Source: Varroa destructor
Lineage: Eukaryota > Arthropoda > Arachnida > Mesostigmata > Varroidae
Direction of reading: 5' to 3'
Assembly (NCBI RefSeq): GCF_002443255.2
Contig: NW_019211454.1
Coordinates: forward strand, 69,216,056 to 69,280,055
Length of the DNA stretch: 64,000 nucleotides
Part shown: positions 51,031-63,600 of the stretch, piece by piece
How the letters are laid out: every line of letters begins with the position of its first letter
How positions within the stretch are numbered: the stretch's first letter is position 1
Notes under the pieces: model-generated
The model's database searches: none
Told to the model about the DNA's origin: nothing
The model's input: the letters and a program-made list of their open reading frames with translations, nothing else
Made by a program: the position numbers and the translations under genes

Positions 51031-52350
51031 CTAACGGAGCTTGTTGACTGCGTCCATTGACCCGAACAATTTTATTAACTGTGCTTCATAGTTACTGATG
51101 TTGCGCCGCATAACATCAGTACACTTGCCTAGCAGCCGCTCAAAGGTTGCTACAAACAGAAAGGCTGTTCGAACATCGCCCCTAGCAATGACTGTGGCTG
51201 CGCGAGGTTTTTCGGTCAGTAAAGAAAGTTCTCCAAAATAGTTGCCCCTCGCAAGAGTGTTAACCAACTGTTCTGTTCCATCTTTCGACTTCACATATAT
51301 ATCTACGTTACCTTGTTCCACAAAGTACATCCCATCAGCTTCATCGCCCTGTTTGATGATAACGTCACCATCTTTGTAGAGTCTTGGAATGAGTGCGTCG
51401 CATAAAGTTAGTCGTTCCCTGGGGGTCAGTGACTCGAAAATAGGCACCGAAGCTATCAGTTCATTATAGCCTCGTCGCAGTTCGTAGGCCTTACGGAGAA
51501 CTACTCGGCGAAACATCGTCCGGTCAATCTTCCACATTTTTCCTAGACAAGTATACGCAATCACCATATCGATTAGCAACCTATGGCCCGAGTTTTCGTC
51601 TCCTCACCATCTGGTCACTGTCGCCTCATTTTCAGGCTGCAGTTTCAGTCTTACCCTCAGTGTATTAGCTGACGTTAGCTACTAGAAGAAGAAAACAATC
51701 CTGTATTGAACGTCAATTCTATTCTTCAATCTATATGTCACAGTCGTTAATCATATAGGACCATTATGAATTTGCACTATAGCAGTCTACTAGTGAAGAA
51801 CTGGCTCCGGTCGTATTTTTAATGTTTGCGGGGGACCGGCCGAAAACTTCTCATCAGTTCATTGTTTTAAACCTTTCTAACACTGAAATGGAAATACGCG
51901 GTTCTATTTGTGATGATTATGTGTTTTTATCTTACCGTCAGTCACAGCCGTAATAGTTGCTGCCCTAGGTTGATCGTAGTAAAGGGCCAGCTCACCAAAC
52001 GAGCCCTTGTTGTCATAGGTTGACACCTTTTTCCCATTAATCGTTGCATCAAACTTCCCGGTGTCAACAATATAGAAGTAGTCCCCAGGATCGCCCTGCC
52101 TCATTATGACTTCACCAGCCTTCACTGTTCGCTCCGATAAATGATCGATGACCTCACTCATCTGGCGATCATCCAAACCCATGAATACGACGACATTGCT
52201 TGCGATATCAAGCAGCTTATCGCGCAATTCGGGACTTTTCGGTGTTATTTTGGGTATCGCTTCCGTGTCGGTGGCAGGATCGTAAGATTCGCCGCAAACA
52301 GCTTTTCGCCGGCTGCGTCGATCCGCGTGACCTGGGTCAACTGTTGCCAT
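51031..52350 (-). CDS. cAMP-dependent protein kinase regulatory subunit, type II-like (3' two exons)
   Basis: Exons are 52350-51936 (or from 52382) and 51542-51031. They are joined across a 393-nt intron (donor gacg/gtaag, acceptor cttgtctag, phase 1) to give 308 residues from the first Met. Residues 14-18 are RRKAV (inhibitor site). CNB-A spans about 52-138, with cassette FGELALYYDQPRAAT (Glu120, Arg129). CNB-B spans about 170-300, with cassette FGELSLLTEKPRAAT (Glu243, Arg252). Trp142 matches the conserved Trp between the two domains. The family binds and inhibits the PKA catalytic subunit and releases it on cAMP. VCGESYDP after the inhibitor site, YKDG and YEAQLIKLFGS favour type II over type I. 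The usual protein is about 370-400 aa, so the N-terminal docking/dimerisation domain and linker are missing here. The frame is open above the Met back to a plausible acceptor at 52383-52384, so 52350 may not be the true start. A minus-strand AATAAA lies at 50938-50933. Confidence 0.93.
51543..51935 (-). other. Intron of the PKA regulatory subunit gene
   Basis: On the minus strand this 393-nt intron begins gtaagataa and ends cttgtctag. It interrupts the link between the two cAMP-binding domains, inside the codon for Gly139. No ORF of interest is inside. Confidence 0.88.
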
Positions 52351-52382
52351 TGGTTGTCTCCTATATCGAGCTAGGTTTGATT

Positions 52383-54646
52383 CTGATCAGAGAAATGTAA
52401 ACAATGGAATTCGTTTGCGTCCATTAAAAACTCTTCCGACACAGGCGAAAGATACGCACGTTTGTACAATGTATTCACGGACTGCGTACGCGAGATAAAA
52501 AACGAAGCGTAGTTTCGGTTACGACGGGGTGGATTACAACAATGTGAGGAAATTACACTTAGGTTTCACTGTAAATTCAGTTATAAGCTACTGTAAATCT
52601 TTAACACGTTATGATCAGGCGTCACGAGCTGACTCGGATATTGCAGCCAATCTGAAGCAAGCATTCGCCCTACACCACGATTATTCAAGTTTATGTGCCT
52701 ACTTGCTTGCCACTTGGATGATCGAAGTAACCTTGATAATGCACACGGGGTTCCGGTGCGGAAAATCAACATCATTGTAAATAAAGTTGTGTTTTGGGTA
52801 TAATGGATAAGAACTGACATTGGACAAGGACCCACAATTAGTGCGCATATATATTTTTCAATTTCAAAATCAAATTGGCAACAGCAGACGTCCTCTGAAG
52901 TTGACGTTCATCAAACTTGTGAGCCTACTCGAAATGGTGTGGCTTTGTTTGTTTGTTTGGTTGGTTTCGATCTGTGTACGTGTATACATCTGCACAGAAC
53001 TTGTATAAATTTCTACGATATCGTGGTGATTCGACGGATTCTGGAACAGTGCTACCGCTGCTCGTTGCCATTGTTATATTGATAAACGAACGTCATCGAT
53101 TGGCCACACGAATAATCCCCCATTGTAGAAGAACTTCGCACGAAGGAAAGCTGAAAAACTTCGTTTAGAATGAGGCGCTCGAGTGTGCAACAAGTTCTCG
53201 TAAAAAAGCTAGCCGTCTTCGGCCTGCACAGCGTAGAGCCTCTTATTAGGGTCCATTATACAACGGTGGTCACCATAGTCGGGCTGTCAGATATCGATTA
53301 CTAACTCCAGCTATTCGTGTCAATCAGGCACTGTTTATATGCTGCTGCGGCAATGATGGACGCTTAATTGATTAGCGACAGAAGTTACGTGCATCATACG
53401 TGCGATAGTCATTTGCGGTATTAGGTAGTTGCGGTAAGTTAGCTTTGTGGTGTCATTGGCACTATGTCTCAAAGAGCCTTCATGTTTAGCGGCGAAAAAT
53501 TATTGCTACCTGCTCCGCTTTGGTCCCATCTATATACGAAGCCCGTGGTATATGAACATGAAGGTAATTTGTATTGATCTCATCGCAATTTTCTGATTTA
53601 TTTAAATACGTCGTTTTTTTCTCATTGAAAGAAAACGTTTTCTTTCTGGTCTGACAGATTCGCCTAGCTCGATTCCTATCAACTTTTGCATCATCCAACC
53701 CAAAGTGAGCCACTCAACAAAGCGAAAAATTAAAAACGGACCCTGTAGTCAGTCGAATAGACAGGCATCACTAACGATTTGGTAGAAAATAAATCATTAA
53801 CAAATTATGTTAATTGAGCCTTTTCGTTATTCATCAGTCTCTGCATTTTTTTTGTATCAAAACACACTTGTCCTAATTTCCGGATAAACTTGAGTTTACT
53901 CACAATGACGTTCATATGAAAACCCGAGGTAATATTAGCAGTATTCCAGATCAACTTTATCAATCGACTTCAGGTAAAATTAATATTAAAAATAAAACTT
54001 GAATTTCTTCAGTTACACGATTTGACTTTGTTAAACGAATATGATCTGATGGGGTATTTAACGAATAAACAGAAGAACTAAAGTTGTTCCGAGGCCCGAT
54101 GAGATCGTAAAATACTACCCAAGCGGCTACGAGAAGAAGAAATGCCATAAATGAATGAAAGAGCATGTCGATCCTGCACCTGGTTTAAGGCCGTGCCGGG
54201 AAATGGGCAAAGTGCAGTTGAACCACAAGTGTCCTTGTCTGTAGTTACCGCCGTTACGGATATGCTAGACTAATTTCAAATAGGACCTGGCTACCATGTT
54301 GTGGAACGAACATGTTGGTACGGTCGTTGATAATATAACTTAGGGAACCATTAAAGCGGTTCGACTTAATATTTATGCAATTAGCGATGCTTTAAAAATT
54401 CAGCAGTGAGCTAAAGTATGAGCGTTCCTGCACGTTTAGAGCAGTTCTGAGCGTTTAGAACTGCACGACCAAAAGCTCAAACATACACACTACCCGAGAT
54501 CTGTGTATAACCTTGACATTGTGTCATGCACATCGAGCACGTGCATGTTTTCTACTCATCATTACTCATACATTTATGGTAAGTCCGCTTTTGACATTAG
54601 TGCAGAACCTGTGAGCAGTGCAATACTGTTAACACGCATATAATTT

Positions 54647-54696
<50 letters not shown>

Positions 54697-56439
54697 CATA
54701 CATAAAGCATACGCATGCGCGTACGTAAAACATGCATGCTATAAAAACACTGTATAATATTATTGCCCGTGTTAAGCAATGCAACGAAATAAATATAAAA
54801 CATTATGTGAACTTATTATTATGTGAAGTTATAAATTATAACTTATAATAAACATATGAAGTTTATTATAGGCGCTTGAAACAAATTTGAATCTAACAAG
54901 CAGTCTACTTACGTTTTATGCCGTTGTAGATACCATATATATAATTTCTTAACATTAAATAACCATGCGTTTTATTTATAGTTTGAGATTTCATCAAAAA
55001 ATGCTCATAACAATGTCCAGGTAACTTCAAATAGCCGCTCGACGCGATCAATTACCAAAGAGCCCCAGGCTTCTTAATCGTCTCAAACTACGCGGATAGC
55101 AAAGTACATAGCTACCCCTGCGTTCAGTTCTCGAGATTTTCAAACGCGCTCAGAAGCTAATGGGAGTTTTTCAAGACGCATGGATACATCTGCGACGCTG
55201 CTCGTTAGCGTTATGTTCTTCTTTCTTATCTCACTACCTAATTTACGTAATATACGTTGATGTAGTATAGACATGGTACATTGACGACAATACAGGTGCC
55301 AAGAAATAACTTCCACAAGCTTTCAAATAGTAAATAAATATATAAAAAACATGAGCGATAATCAAGAATAGCTCAAATACGCATATATATGTATATATAT
55401 ATATATACGCGTATGCATGAGTGGCTGTGAAGGCCATTATTCTAGCATAGTTGAAGTTTTTGTTGCTATATTAGATAACGAGACAATAAGATGTACAATC
55501 TGGCTGCTTACATGAAGTTATTGATACATGTATACGTACAGACATACGTATATCGATTCTATACACAGATACCAGGATCCAGATCGCATGTGTTCCATTT
55601 GTCCTTAGCTAACTCATGCTCGATGTTATCCTTCGTAGAAAAGCTTTCTGATTCAAATGCTTGTAGTTTTCATCAGACGCTTTAGGAAGCGTGCCAATGC
55701 TGGCTGTTGTTTGTCTGGACTGTGTATAATGCTCAGCATTTCGGACACCGGTCCTGTGAAAGGCCTACTCGTGAAATAAATCGTCGAAATTAGAATAATA
55801 AAACGTAATTTTAGGGACAGCTATTTATTTAGGTGGCTGTATCACGTGTATGAACAAAATATGTCAGTATCTATTCTACTGCGGTAGCGGAATTAAATAC
55901 ATAAACGTAATGCTTATTTGTGTATGTCATTTGGTACGGTTCTACTTAACACCGTACTCCCTAGAGCTCTGCTACTTCTATATCTTCAGCAGGAGAAGGG
56001 AGGCAGTGATATGAAGAACAGCTCGCAGCATTCTTCTATTTCGTAACCCTATTTTGCATGGCGTTGTTAATCGCAAATGCCTGCGTTAATTCTAATCGTT
56101 TCTGCCTTTAGCGCAGTCCATTTACTCTGTAGTCTAGCATAATCTATTAATTATAAAGGCATCGATTTCTTAAACTTGCCGTCAACATGCTGTACGTACT
56201 TCACACCGAATTCTGTCGCCTGAAGCGAGCTTCAAGACATAGTAGAAAGGTAGAAAAGAGAACATTGTGAACTTAAATATTGCTGTTATGGGTCGCGTGT
56301 CTTCAGAGGAACACATGTCTGTTAACTTCATAATTCCTATCCTGAGACAAATGTTAATTCTCGAAGTCAGTCGGGTTTTGTTGAGTCTTCAGCGTAGCAC
56401 GACACTTAGCGAAGGTCATCATCATCCTTCAGCTGCGTC
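52383..56439. other. Spacer upstream of the PKA regulatory subunit exons
   Basis: The 5' part of the PKA gene should lie on the minus strand at higher coordinates. I looked for a docking/dimerisation exon among the open frames here and did not find one. TA microsatellites occur at 54649 and 55383. Confidence 0.5.
54649..54690. repeat. (TA)21 microsatellite
   Basis: Longest AT dinucleotide run in the window, followed by CATA units to about 54704. Shorter TA runs lie at 30520-30543, 55383-55408 and 57262-57282. Confidence 0.95.
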
Positions 56440-56757
56440 CTTTTGAGTCGAAAATTTGAGCTTTCTACGCGGAAATGTTATCTATGTTATCCTTTATGAT
56501 GTCTACGCATCTGTCCAGTATATTTTCGAGAGTCTCAACTCTGCAGATACGCGGATCGTTAGGTCATCGGCGACAATAATAACTGCTAGGTTATTTTTTG
56601 TGATCGTTGCAAGGTTGGCAAAGTACAATCCTCGAAAGGAGGCAACAATGCGCCCAGTAATCACCGTTTTCCTTGACCATAACTCCGACCCGTCCTGTTT
56701 TAACGGAACGACAACCGTCCCTGACGTCAGCCTAATTAGATACAGTATGACCGTCAC
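56440..56757 (-). mobile_element. LINE (non-LTR retrotransposon) reverse-transcriptase fragment
   Basis: The minus strand contains VADDLTIRVSAE, matching the (Y/V)ADD catalytic box of non-LTR reverse transcriptases. After a frameshift a helix-like ETLENILDRCVDIIK follows, as expected in the family. Upstream LKQDGSELWS may be a remnant of the PQGSxLGP box. The plus-strand ORF over the same bases (56456-56821, 121 aa) is a shadow. Confidence 0.45.
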
Positions 56758-57446
56758 TGAATTCCATCGGCAAGTTTCATCGCCTCTTCCGACAGAGTTA
56801 TACGGATCCGAACACTTCTGATCTGTCTTTCAAGCTAGTGAGTTATCAGGTACTTAAGTCGAGCCAGGTGTCGACGGTAAGTTAGACAATTAAGCTGCAA
56901 TAACTTGCCTGTAAATTACAAAAGCAGATGACAATGAAAAACTTAGTGCCACTTTGTTAATATACTGTCATACTTCGCCTGGATTTAGAGGTACGAATTA
57001 ATTAAGGGTATACGTAAAGGGAGCTGGATGCCTGAGTCAGATTCTCCAAGATAGATACTTGTATGTATTTGCAGTCGTCAATGTTTTCATTCCAAAAGAC
57101 TAACTTCAAAAAAAAATAACTTTTGGGTTAATCAGAACTAAGCAGCTTTGCATTTTTTAACGCTTTTAAATACAATTGAAAAAAATACTACCGTAAAACA
57201 TAAACACGTGAGCTGAGATGTGTGGTACTTTAAAGGCGTTTTTGCGCAAAAAAAAAAATTATATTTATATATATATATATAATTATTATTTTATACTTTG
57301 TTATAATTATATCACGTTCAATATTCGCTCGCTATTCAGAGAAAGTATTTGATGCCACAAATCGATGTCAAGACATCTTGATATAACCCTTTACGTAATT
57401 TTAGCACGATAGTCTGAAACGTTTGATAAGGATCTTCGCTTTTTGT

Positions 57447-57489
57447 ATTAAGTTAAAGTCCAACTCGGAGAGTTAGACTTTAACTTAAT
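57447..57489. repeat. 20-bp inverted repeat with one mismatch
   Basis: Arms 57447-57466 and 57470-57489 pair at 19 of 20 positions (one C-A mismatch) around a GGA loop. Confidence 0.9.
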
Positions 57490-57837
57490 CTCTATGCCCT
57501 AAAAATTTCGGTGTATCGTTCTTTGCCTCTCTGCAACAACGGGAACTCCAGGTACTCATTATACAATTTTACCCGAATGATTATCTAATGGATTATGGTA
57601 TAGTATACTGCTGTACTTACACGTGTTGCGTTTGGCAGACTTGGACTAATGAATCTTTGAACTCGGAAAATCAACGAGTGCCTAAAATTCTACTCTACTA
57701 ATGCTTTAAAACAAACACTTCACTTATATATAGCTCTCCTTTACTTCATACTACTATTTCTCAGATGATCGTGCCTATTTACATCGTGTATCATGGTTAC
57801 AGAAGAACGACAGCTGATTCTTTGGCATATACCTCAG

Positions 57838-58135
57838 TTATCTCTGCACGATTTGAACTGGGAGCGGTTTACAACCGAAGGCGCCACGAGAATCTAACTC
57901 CACCTGCCTGAATGATCCATCGCTACGCCAGCGGCGCAGACGTTGTAATCCCGCCTCTATTCTCATCCTAGTTTTGGCCGTATCCCTACTTACATACGCA
58001 AGACGTATTTGGGACGCGTTCTTGCCGAAGTTTTTTCTAGCAAAAGGACCATTCTGCACTTTTCAAACTGCAGCTTCCGTTTACATATCCGTAGAAGCAG
58101 CTCCTTACAATTATCTATACTGTCGTCGGCATTGA
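57838..58135 (-). mobile_element. LINE reverse-transcriptase fragment (post-YADD region)
   Basis: Minus-strand readings KLQFEKCRMVLL (about 58077-58042) and, after a frame change, TRMRIEAGLQRLRRW resemble the segment that follows the YADD box in clades of arthropod LINEs. Order on the strand relative to the 56.5-kb fragment is inverted for one element, so these are probably two copies or a rearranged one. Confidence 0.35.
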
Positions 58136-58399
58136 TTTGAGCTCGAGTAGTAATATAGGGCAATTAGTAAGATCAAACGATGAGACTTCCCCGAAGGTAA
58201 CCTCAACACCATGCGCATTGATAAGTGCGTCGCCTTTTACACATTTAATTGCCCACTATCGACGACATAAAAAATCGTTACCGTTGTTCCCCTTTATTGA
58301 GATAGTTTCTTCCTCGTTAACAGATCTCGCGAACGCAGAATCTTCAACGCCTGAAAAGACGACGGACCGACGAAGTATGCTAAGCAAGGTTAGCTAGAT

Positions 58400-61300
58400 C
58401 AAGGGATTCTTCATAAATAGGGAGACGTTCCGGAAAGGTTTCGGTTGAAAAATACTTCCATAGACAAAATTCATTTGTCGTACAATTGCATAGCCTACAT
58501 GGTATACTAACATAGCAATTATACAACATGCAAGACCTATGGGCCTGAACGTACAAACGGTACAACTGTTCGTTCTCGCACGTACCACAGTTAAAATGAT
58601 TACATTATGTACTTCTTTGATGTGCACGAAAATTATAGTAGTACGTATACATCGTGTAGGTAAATGTATCCTGTTAGACGATTCTCTCGAATACATTTTG
58701 AAAGACTTTTCACTTCATTTGACGTTAAGCATATGTCCATATAGCGTATATATGCATATAGATATATTAAAAAGAAAAAAAAAAGGAATCATATGGATAA
58801 TATTGCTCACTTGGTAGTACTACAAGACGATATTTACATCAGTTCACCTTGATGTGTGTGTTGTTGGGCCAGGACTGATACGCGTCTAGCAACGCTGATG
58901 CCAACGCGTCCATCTCCATCGCATGGTTATAGGAATGACTTCGTGTCGAATAATAGGCCGTTAAGCACAACATCAATCCACACTAATAAAGAAGATTCCT
59001 GCTGTATTAATGCCAGTTTATTAACTGGCATTAATACAGCAGGAATCTTCTCATAGTACAATGGAAGATCGATCTCGATTGCAATTAGTAGTCTGACAAA
59101 TCTAAAGCTTCCGAAGATTATTTCATGTGGTTTCTTTTAGACATAGTACATAGAAAGATTAGCGCTTGCAAATGAAAGCTTCTTCAACTGAAGGCGAACT
59201 GGAATCCGCCAAACCAGCCAGAGTCCAGTTTATTATAAAATCACTCTAGAATAACATTAAAAAGTTCAAATTCCGACACAATTCTTTATAATACTTATAA
59301 AATTATTTACCTTAAAATTTGGTAGACAGCACTTAAGCATTGCAAGTGCCTAGTGAATTATCCATAGCTTGAAATTTGTAGCTATGACAAAGCTGCTTTG
59401 ATAGAAACTGCTTAAATGCTTATTTAGGAAGCTTTGCTCACCGTTTACTATACGCTAGCCAGTGAAAGCTGAAAAAATTTTGCCATTGTGTACTAAAGTG
59501 AGACGGTTTTGCTCTCTGTGACGGATTACGCAATGATACAACAAGCTCTGTGCAATGGTTTCCTCATTAAAGAGCGACTGATGGTGAAGTTGAAAGGAAA
59601 AAAAAACGAACTGCTTCGCTCGGTGTCGTTATCCTTGAACACATATCGAAGGAGCTCAGTACCCAGTACAGCTGTAATGATATGTATGCATAAATCCAAG
59701 GAAAAGACTTCAAAACAGACCTTCAAAATTGCCTACTTTTACTACACCGTCACATAAATGCGATTGTATATTTGTTGCACGGCGTCTTATCCATACGTGA
59801 ATCATAGTATACTGTAAATAACAGAAAGATAATGAATTACTCCTGGAAAGTATTACTACGCGTCTGAATGCTACTCACAATTTGGCTTGGTTGGTAACCC
59901 GCTTTCGTTATTGCTTTATATTAGAAAGGCCTAAGGCCTCTAGGCACCAATACACTCTCTGCGAATGAATCTAATAAACGCGTAATTTTATGGTGATAAG
60001 ATACCTTCGGATAATTATATCGAACCGATCGCAATCGTTTCTTTATGCACACTGTTTGCTAACAGGCGTCAAGGTTCGCTGAGTCTATTTAGAAATAATA
60101 TAATCTATCTGGAAAAATCTGGTTGAAAATCTCGTAATACCGAGGCACCGAGCAGGTAGCATGGACGCCCTTCCTGATCCTTCAGTAGACCGTAAAATGG
60201 CTGTAGGGAGAGTTCTATTTGTTGGTGCAACACAAATTGATCTAGTTGTCACAAGTCACGATGCTTCGAGCGAGTAACGATATCATCAATTTTTGTCGCT
60301 TAAGGACGTATAGTGCAGACGATACGGTGTTCGTCAAGACGACCGAGGCAACCGTCTCAACGTGAAAAAAGAACCTTGAGCGTACGTAAAAAGATTACAG
60401 TAGATTCGAAAAGCATCTCTGTACGCACAAAAACAGTCCTTTATTCCATCCAAGATCGTCCTTTATTATATGACCCCTCGGATAGCTACAATTGTAACAA
60501 AGACTGATGGTAAGCTCATCGTGGAGACACAACAGCAGCGCAAGGCCCGTCTTTGACTGTCTCACTCAATTTATTCTTTATTATAATTTTTTTTTCTCTT
60601 ATTTAATTATAGTCAATTTATTCGTTGGCTTCTTTTCTAAGGAGAATCGGCCAAAATAATAGTAACACAAATTATCTAGCAACAAAAGCCCAGCTTGTTA
60701 ATGATCTACGGTTTTTTTGCTTGTTTTAGGGGCGCAATTAGGGGGAGCTGTCACGCATTAAGAACCTCTCACATACTACGCGACTATCCCATAAACGAGG
60801 CCTGGAACAACACCGATGTTCGAGAAACTGTTTAAGGTAGAGCTCATAAAACTTGGTGACCCTATGCGTCCTTGTCATTATCAGGAAAATCAGGTCGTGC
60901 TTACCTAAATAGCAAAATGCATTTGTACCAATGCGGAGATTATCTGAATTAAAATCGCAGTGTCCAGCAAAGCCAATTGTGCCTTCGCCGTTACACCTCA
61001 TCAAAATACTTCAGTCGTACTTGAAGTGATATAAAACAAAGGAGAACCCTAAACACAAATCGTCAAACATAATATACGCGAATTGAACGACGTCACCGAT
61101 GAAAAAGTTTATCCTTTCGAGGTGGAGAGTAGAAACAAACATAAGGCATATACTCTCGTGCAATTAAATAACACTGTTAATTTCCTGTGATAAATAAAGT
61201 ACAATGTGTTACGGTCTAGATCTATGGCTATTGAAGCTTAGATTTGGTTCGATATAGTAGACGGATATTTATGTAAAAGAGTCCAATGAGACATTTAGCA

Positions 61301-61698
61301 ATGACAACAGTTATTGCTTGAGAAGTTATTTTGTGAAGTTATTGTGACATCTCTCGGGAGTCTAAGAGCGAGCGAAAATCTCATTACATATGAGATACTT
61401 CATTTTGATCGAGCTTCCAGTGTTACTACAAACTGCAAATAGTGAAACGATGATGCGGCATAATGTCGAGGGCGATGGCGTTCGGCGTTGAGTTACATCA
61501 TCGGCTAGCATAAAACACACGTATACACAGAAAAAGGTAAACAAATACCTCCGCTCAAACACATACACAATAGCGTCAGCAGAGACTAGTACACTCTTCG
61601 TGCCAACATTTGACTTAGCAATAGGTCACGCAGACACGCAACGTGACGGTGACGACACCGAACCCACGATTATCATGTCAGTCGGAGCGGCTCGTCGA
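58400..61698. other. Spacer, no supported gene
   Basis: Holds the perfect 29-bp hairpin at 58990-59051. ORFs 59509-59757 plus and 60738-61004 minus have helical-looking stretches but no domain or consistent splice sites. Confidence 0.55.
58990..59051. repeat. Perfect 29-bp inverted repeat, 4-nt loop
   Basis: Arms 58990-59018 and 59023-59051 are exactly complementary around TATT. The loop is too short for a typical animal pre-miRNA, so a template-switch duplication or small foldback element is more likely. Confidence 0.95.
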
Positions 61699-61832
61699 TT
61701 ATTGGGTCAGTGCATTTCTGGTCGCGGCGTATTCGTTGCCACGTTTTTCGGTTCCATCCACGACGTTGTCGTCAGTGTTATCAATGTTGCGGCCGCTTTC
61801 TGTCTCGTTGATTTCATCTGCGGCTAGCGTTG
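61699..61832 (-). CDS. Candidate terminal exon, acidic, unknown
   Basis: After an acceptor-like tttttgcatcag the minus strand has an open frame of 44 codons ending TAA at 61699. It is rich in Asp, Asn and Glu (LAADEINETESGRNIDNTDD), purine-first in codon use and GC-richer than its flanks. The plus strand is open in the same register over the same bases (61673-61827, hydrophobic), so the strand is uncertain. No domain is recognised. Confidence 0.27.
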
Positions 61833-62584
61833 CTGATGCAAAAATTAAATCTCCAATTTTTGCTGTTTATCGGGACGAGCGCTGTTGTACTAGCCACTCG
61901 ACTAAAAGCCCGTTACGATGCGTATATCTACTGCAATAAATTGATAAATATGCTCATCGTTTATCGACACGGAACTGAGCCATGCTGATTCCTTCTGGGT
62001 CTGGTTTTACACCACCCAGTCCCAACAATGGCTATACTTACCGCTAAGTATCAAGTGCATAACAGGGTATCAATGCGGTGTGCGGGGATGAACGTCGAAA
62101 TAATAGGGCTCGTAGTTCGACGATAACTTCAGCATAACAGCCATACATGTAATACCCCAAACTAAAAACATAGACCACCACTTGATAACGTCGGGGGTTC
62201 ATAGCCTGTAAGGGACACGTAATTTTTATTTATCCAAGCATAGCAGCGACAGCCAGTTGGGCGTTCAACTCATACAGAGCTTATTAGGAAGCTAAAATAC
62301 TGCTAAAACACATACAATTTTTGTCACACATTCGTATCACATCTCTCATGTCGGTTCCCCATATTTTACAGAAATTTTCTATTCCTTTTACCGTCATAGC
62401 CCATTTTTTTTGTTCGTAAATTAACTAGCCAGTCTAATTTATGAAATTATACGAACACGTTTTTCTTCACGTATTTCCAAATGCCCTACCGGTGACGCCA
62501 GCAGCTATTCCGCAACTATTTGGAGCAGTTCTACCGGCCATTGCAACTCCACTTTCGCCCTTCGTCCCTTGCTCTCTCTCCCGC

Positions 62585-62592
62585 TATAAATA
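62585..62592 (+). promoter_or_regulatory. TATA box candidate
   Basis: TATAAATA in a C/T-rich context, about 290 nt before the candidate start codon at 62884, followed by GC-rich sequence at 62740-62850. Confidence 0.25.
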
Positions 62593-62883
62593 TTTCCTTT
62601 CTTTACGGTTGCCATTATAATTGTTCCTCCTGCTACTGCTGCCCCGCTCCTCCCCTTCGATCGGCTATACTCTGCTGTTCGCTGAAGTCCTTGTCCGGCT
62701 CGACATCCGCCATTGCCTGACACTTTTCGTATCCTAGCAAATATTAGCGCATTGCCGGCGGCAGCGACGGCCGTGGAAACAGCGGTCGAGCACGAGCTAC
62801 CACAGCGTTGTGTTTACCCGTGCTTTCTGACGGTCAATGTAATCGACACGTGACTTCAGCAAAAATGCATCAAGTTTGCCTCA

Positions 62884-63322
62884 ATGAACGTTCATCTATT
62901 ATTGTTATGCCTACGTGGCCCATCTCAATGGCAACGATTTACCACTCTCTCTTCCTTTAGCGCGCGGATGTGTTGGAGAATTTGTTTACGCTACGTTTTT
63001 CCTAAATGCTTAATCTTCAAGCAGCTACCTAACCTCATTCAATTAGATACATGTGGTAAAATAAAGAAACAGCGCCCAATTCTTAAAGAGTAATAGTTAC
63101 GCCATGTGGTTTATGTTGTGTATAGGTGGCGCCTCATTCGAACTAGCAAGCCATAGTTTGGCAGCGCCTACCAGTTGTTGGCCGTCCACCAACGAAGGCT
63201 TTTACCTTTCAGCCGTTGCTGCGGATCATACAAGGTCCCGCAACGAATCTTCGAGTGGACCGCAACTTTCAGTAGGGACCAGATCATACATTGGTCATCA
63301 TTTATCTTTGAGCGGAAATTAA
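62884..63322 (+). CDS. Candidate two-exon gene, unknown secreted-type product
   Basis: ATG at 62884 starts MNVHLLLLCLRG, a short hydrophobic run like a weak signal peptide. A donor-like g/gtaaaa at 63056 and acceptor-like ttgtgtatag at 63125 would remove 70 nt. They join in phase 1 to a Ser/Ala-rich exon (GASFELASHSLAAPTS) that ends TAA at 63320, giving about 123 residues. Unspliced, each part is a separate ORF (62884-63093 and 63104-63322). The intron is far shorter than those of the named genes. Unproven. Confidence 0.25.
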
Positions 63323-63600
63323 AATGTGAATGAAGAATCGACCGCTGCATTAAGCCAACACTCGTTATATGAACATAGCGATGATGCTTTAAGTCCAGCG
63401 TTGACCAACCCAGCGCTTCCTAATTAGTCTGCCTTCTTCCTTGCTTCCAGGCTTGGTAATGGTAGTAGGTACAAACATTCGAATGCTTTTAGGGTAGTCA
63501 TGGGTAAGTGGAACATTCTCATAGACTAAACAGTTAAGGTAGCGTACGCGTGAGAAGGCTATATTTATGACCGTGGATAAAATAATGATTATATTTACAG

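Noticed and set aside
56456..56821. 121-codon plus-strand ORF
   Set aside because: Covers the antisense of the LINE reverse-transcriptase fragment, which has the recognisable ADD box.
58990..59051. microRNA precursor
   Set aside because: Stem is perfectly paired with a 4-nt loop, unlike Drosha/Dicer substrates in animals, which have bulges and larger loops.
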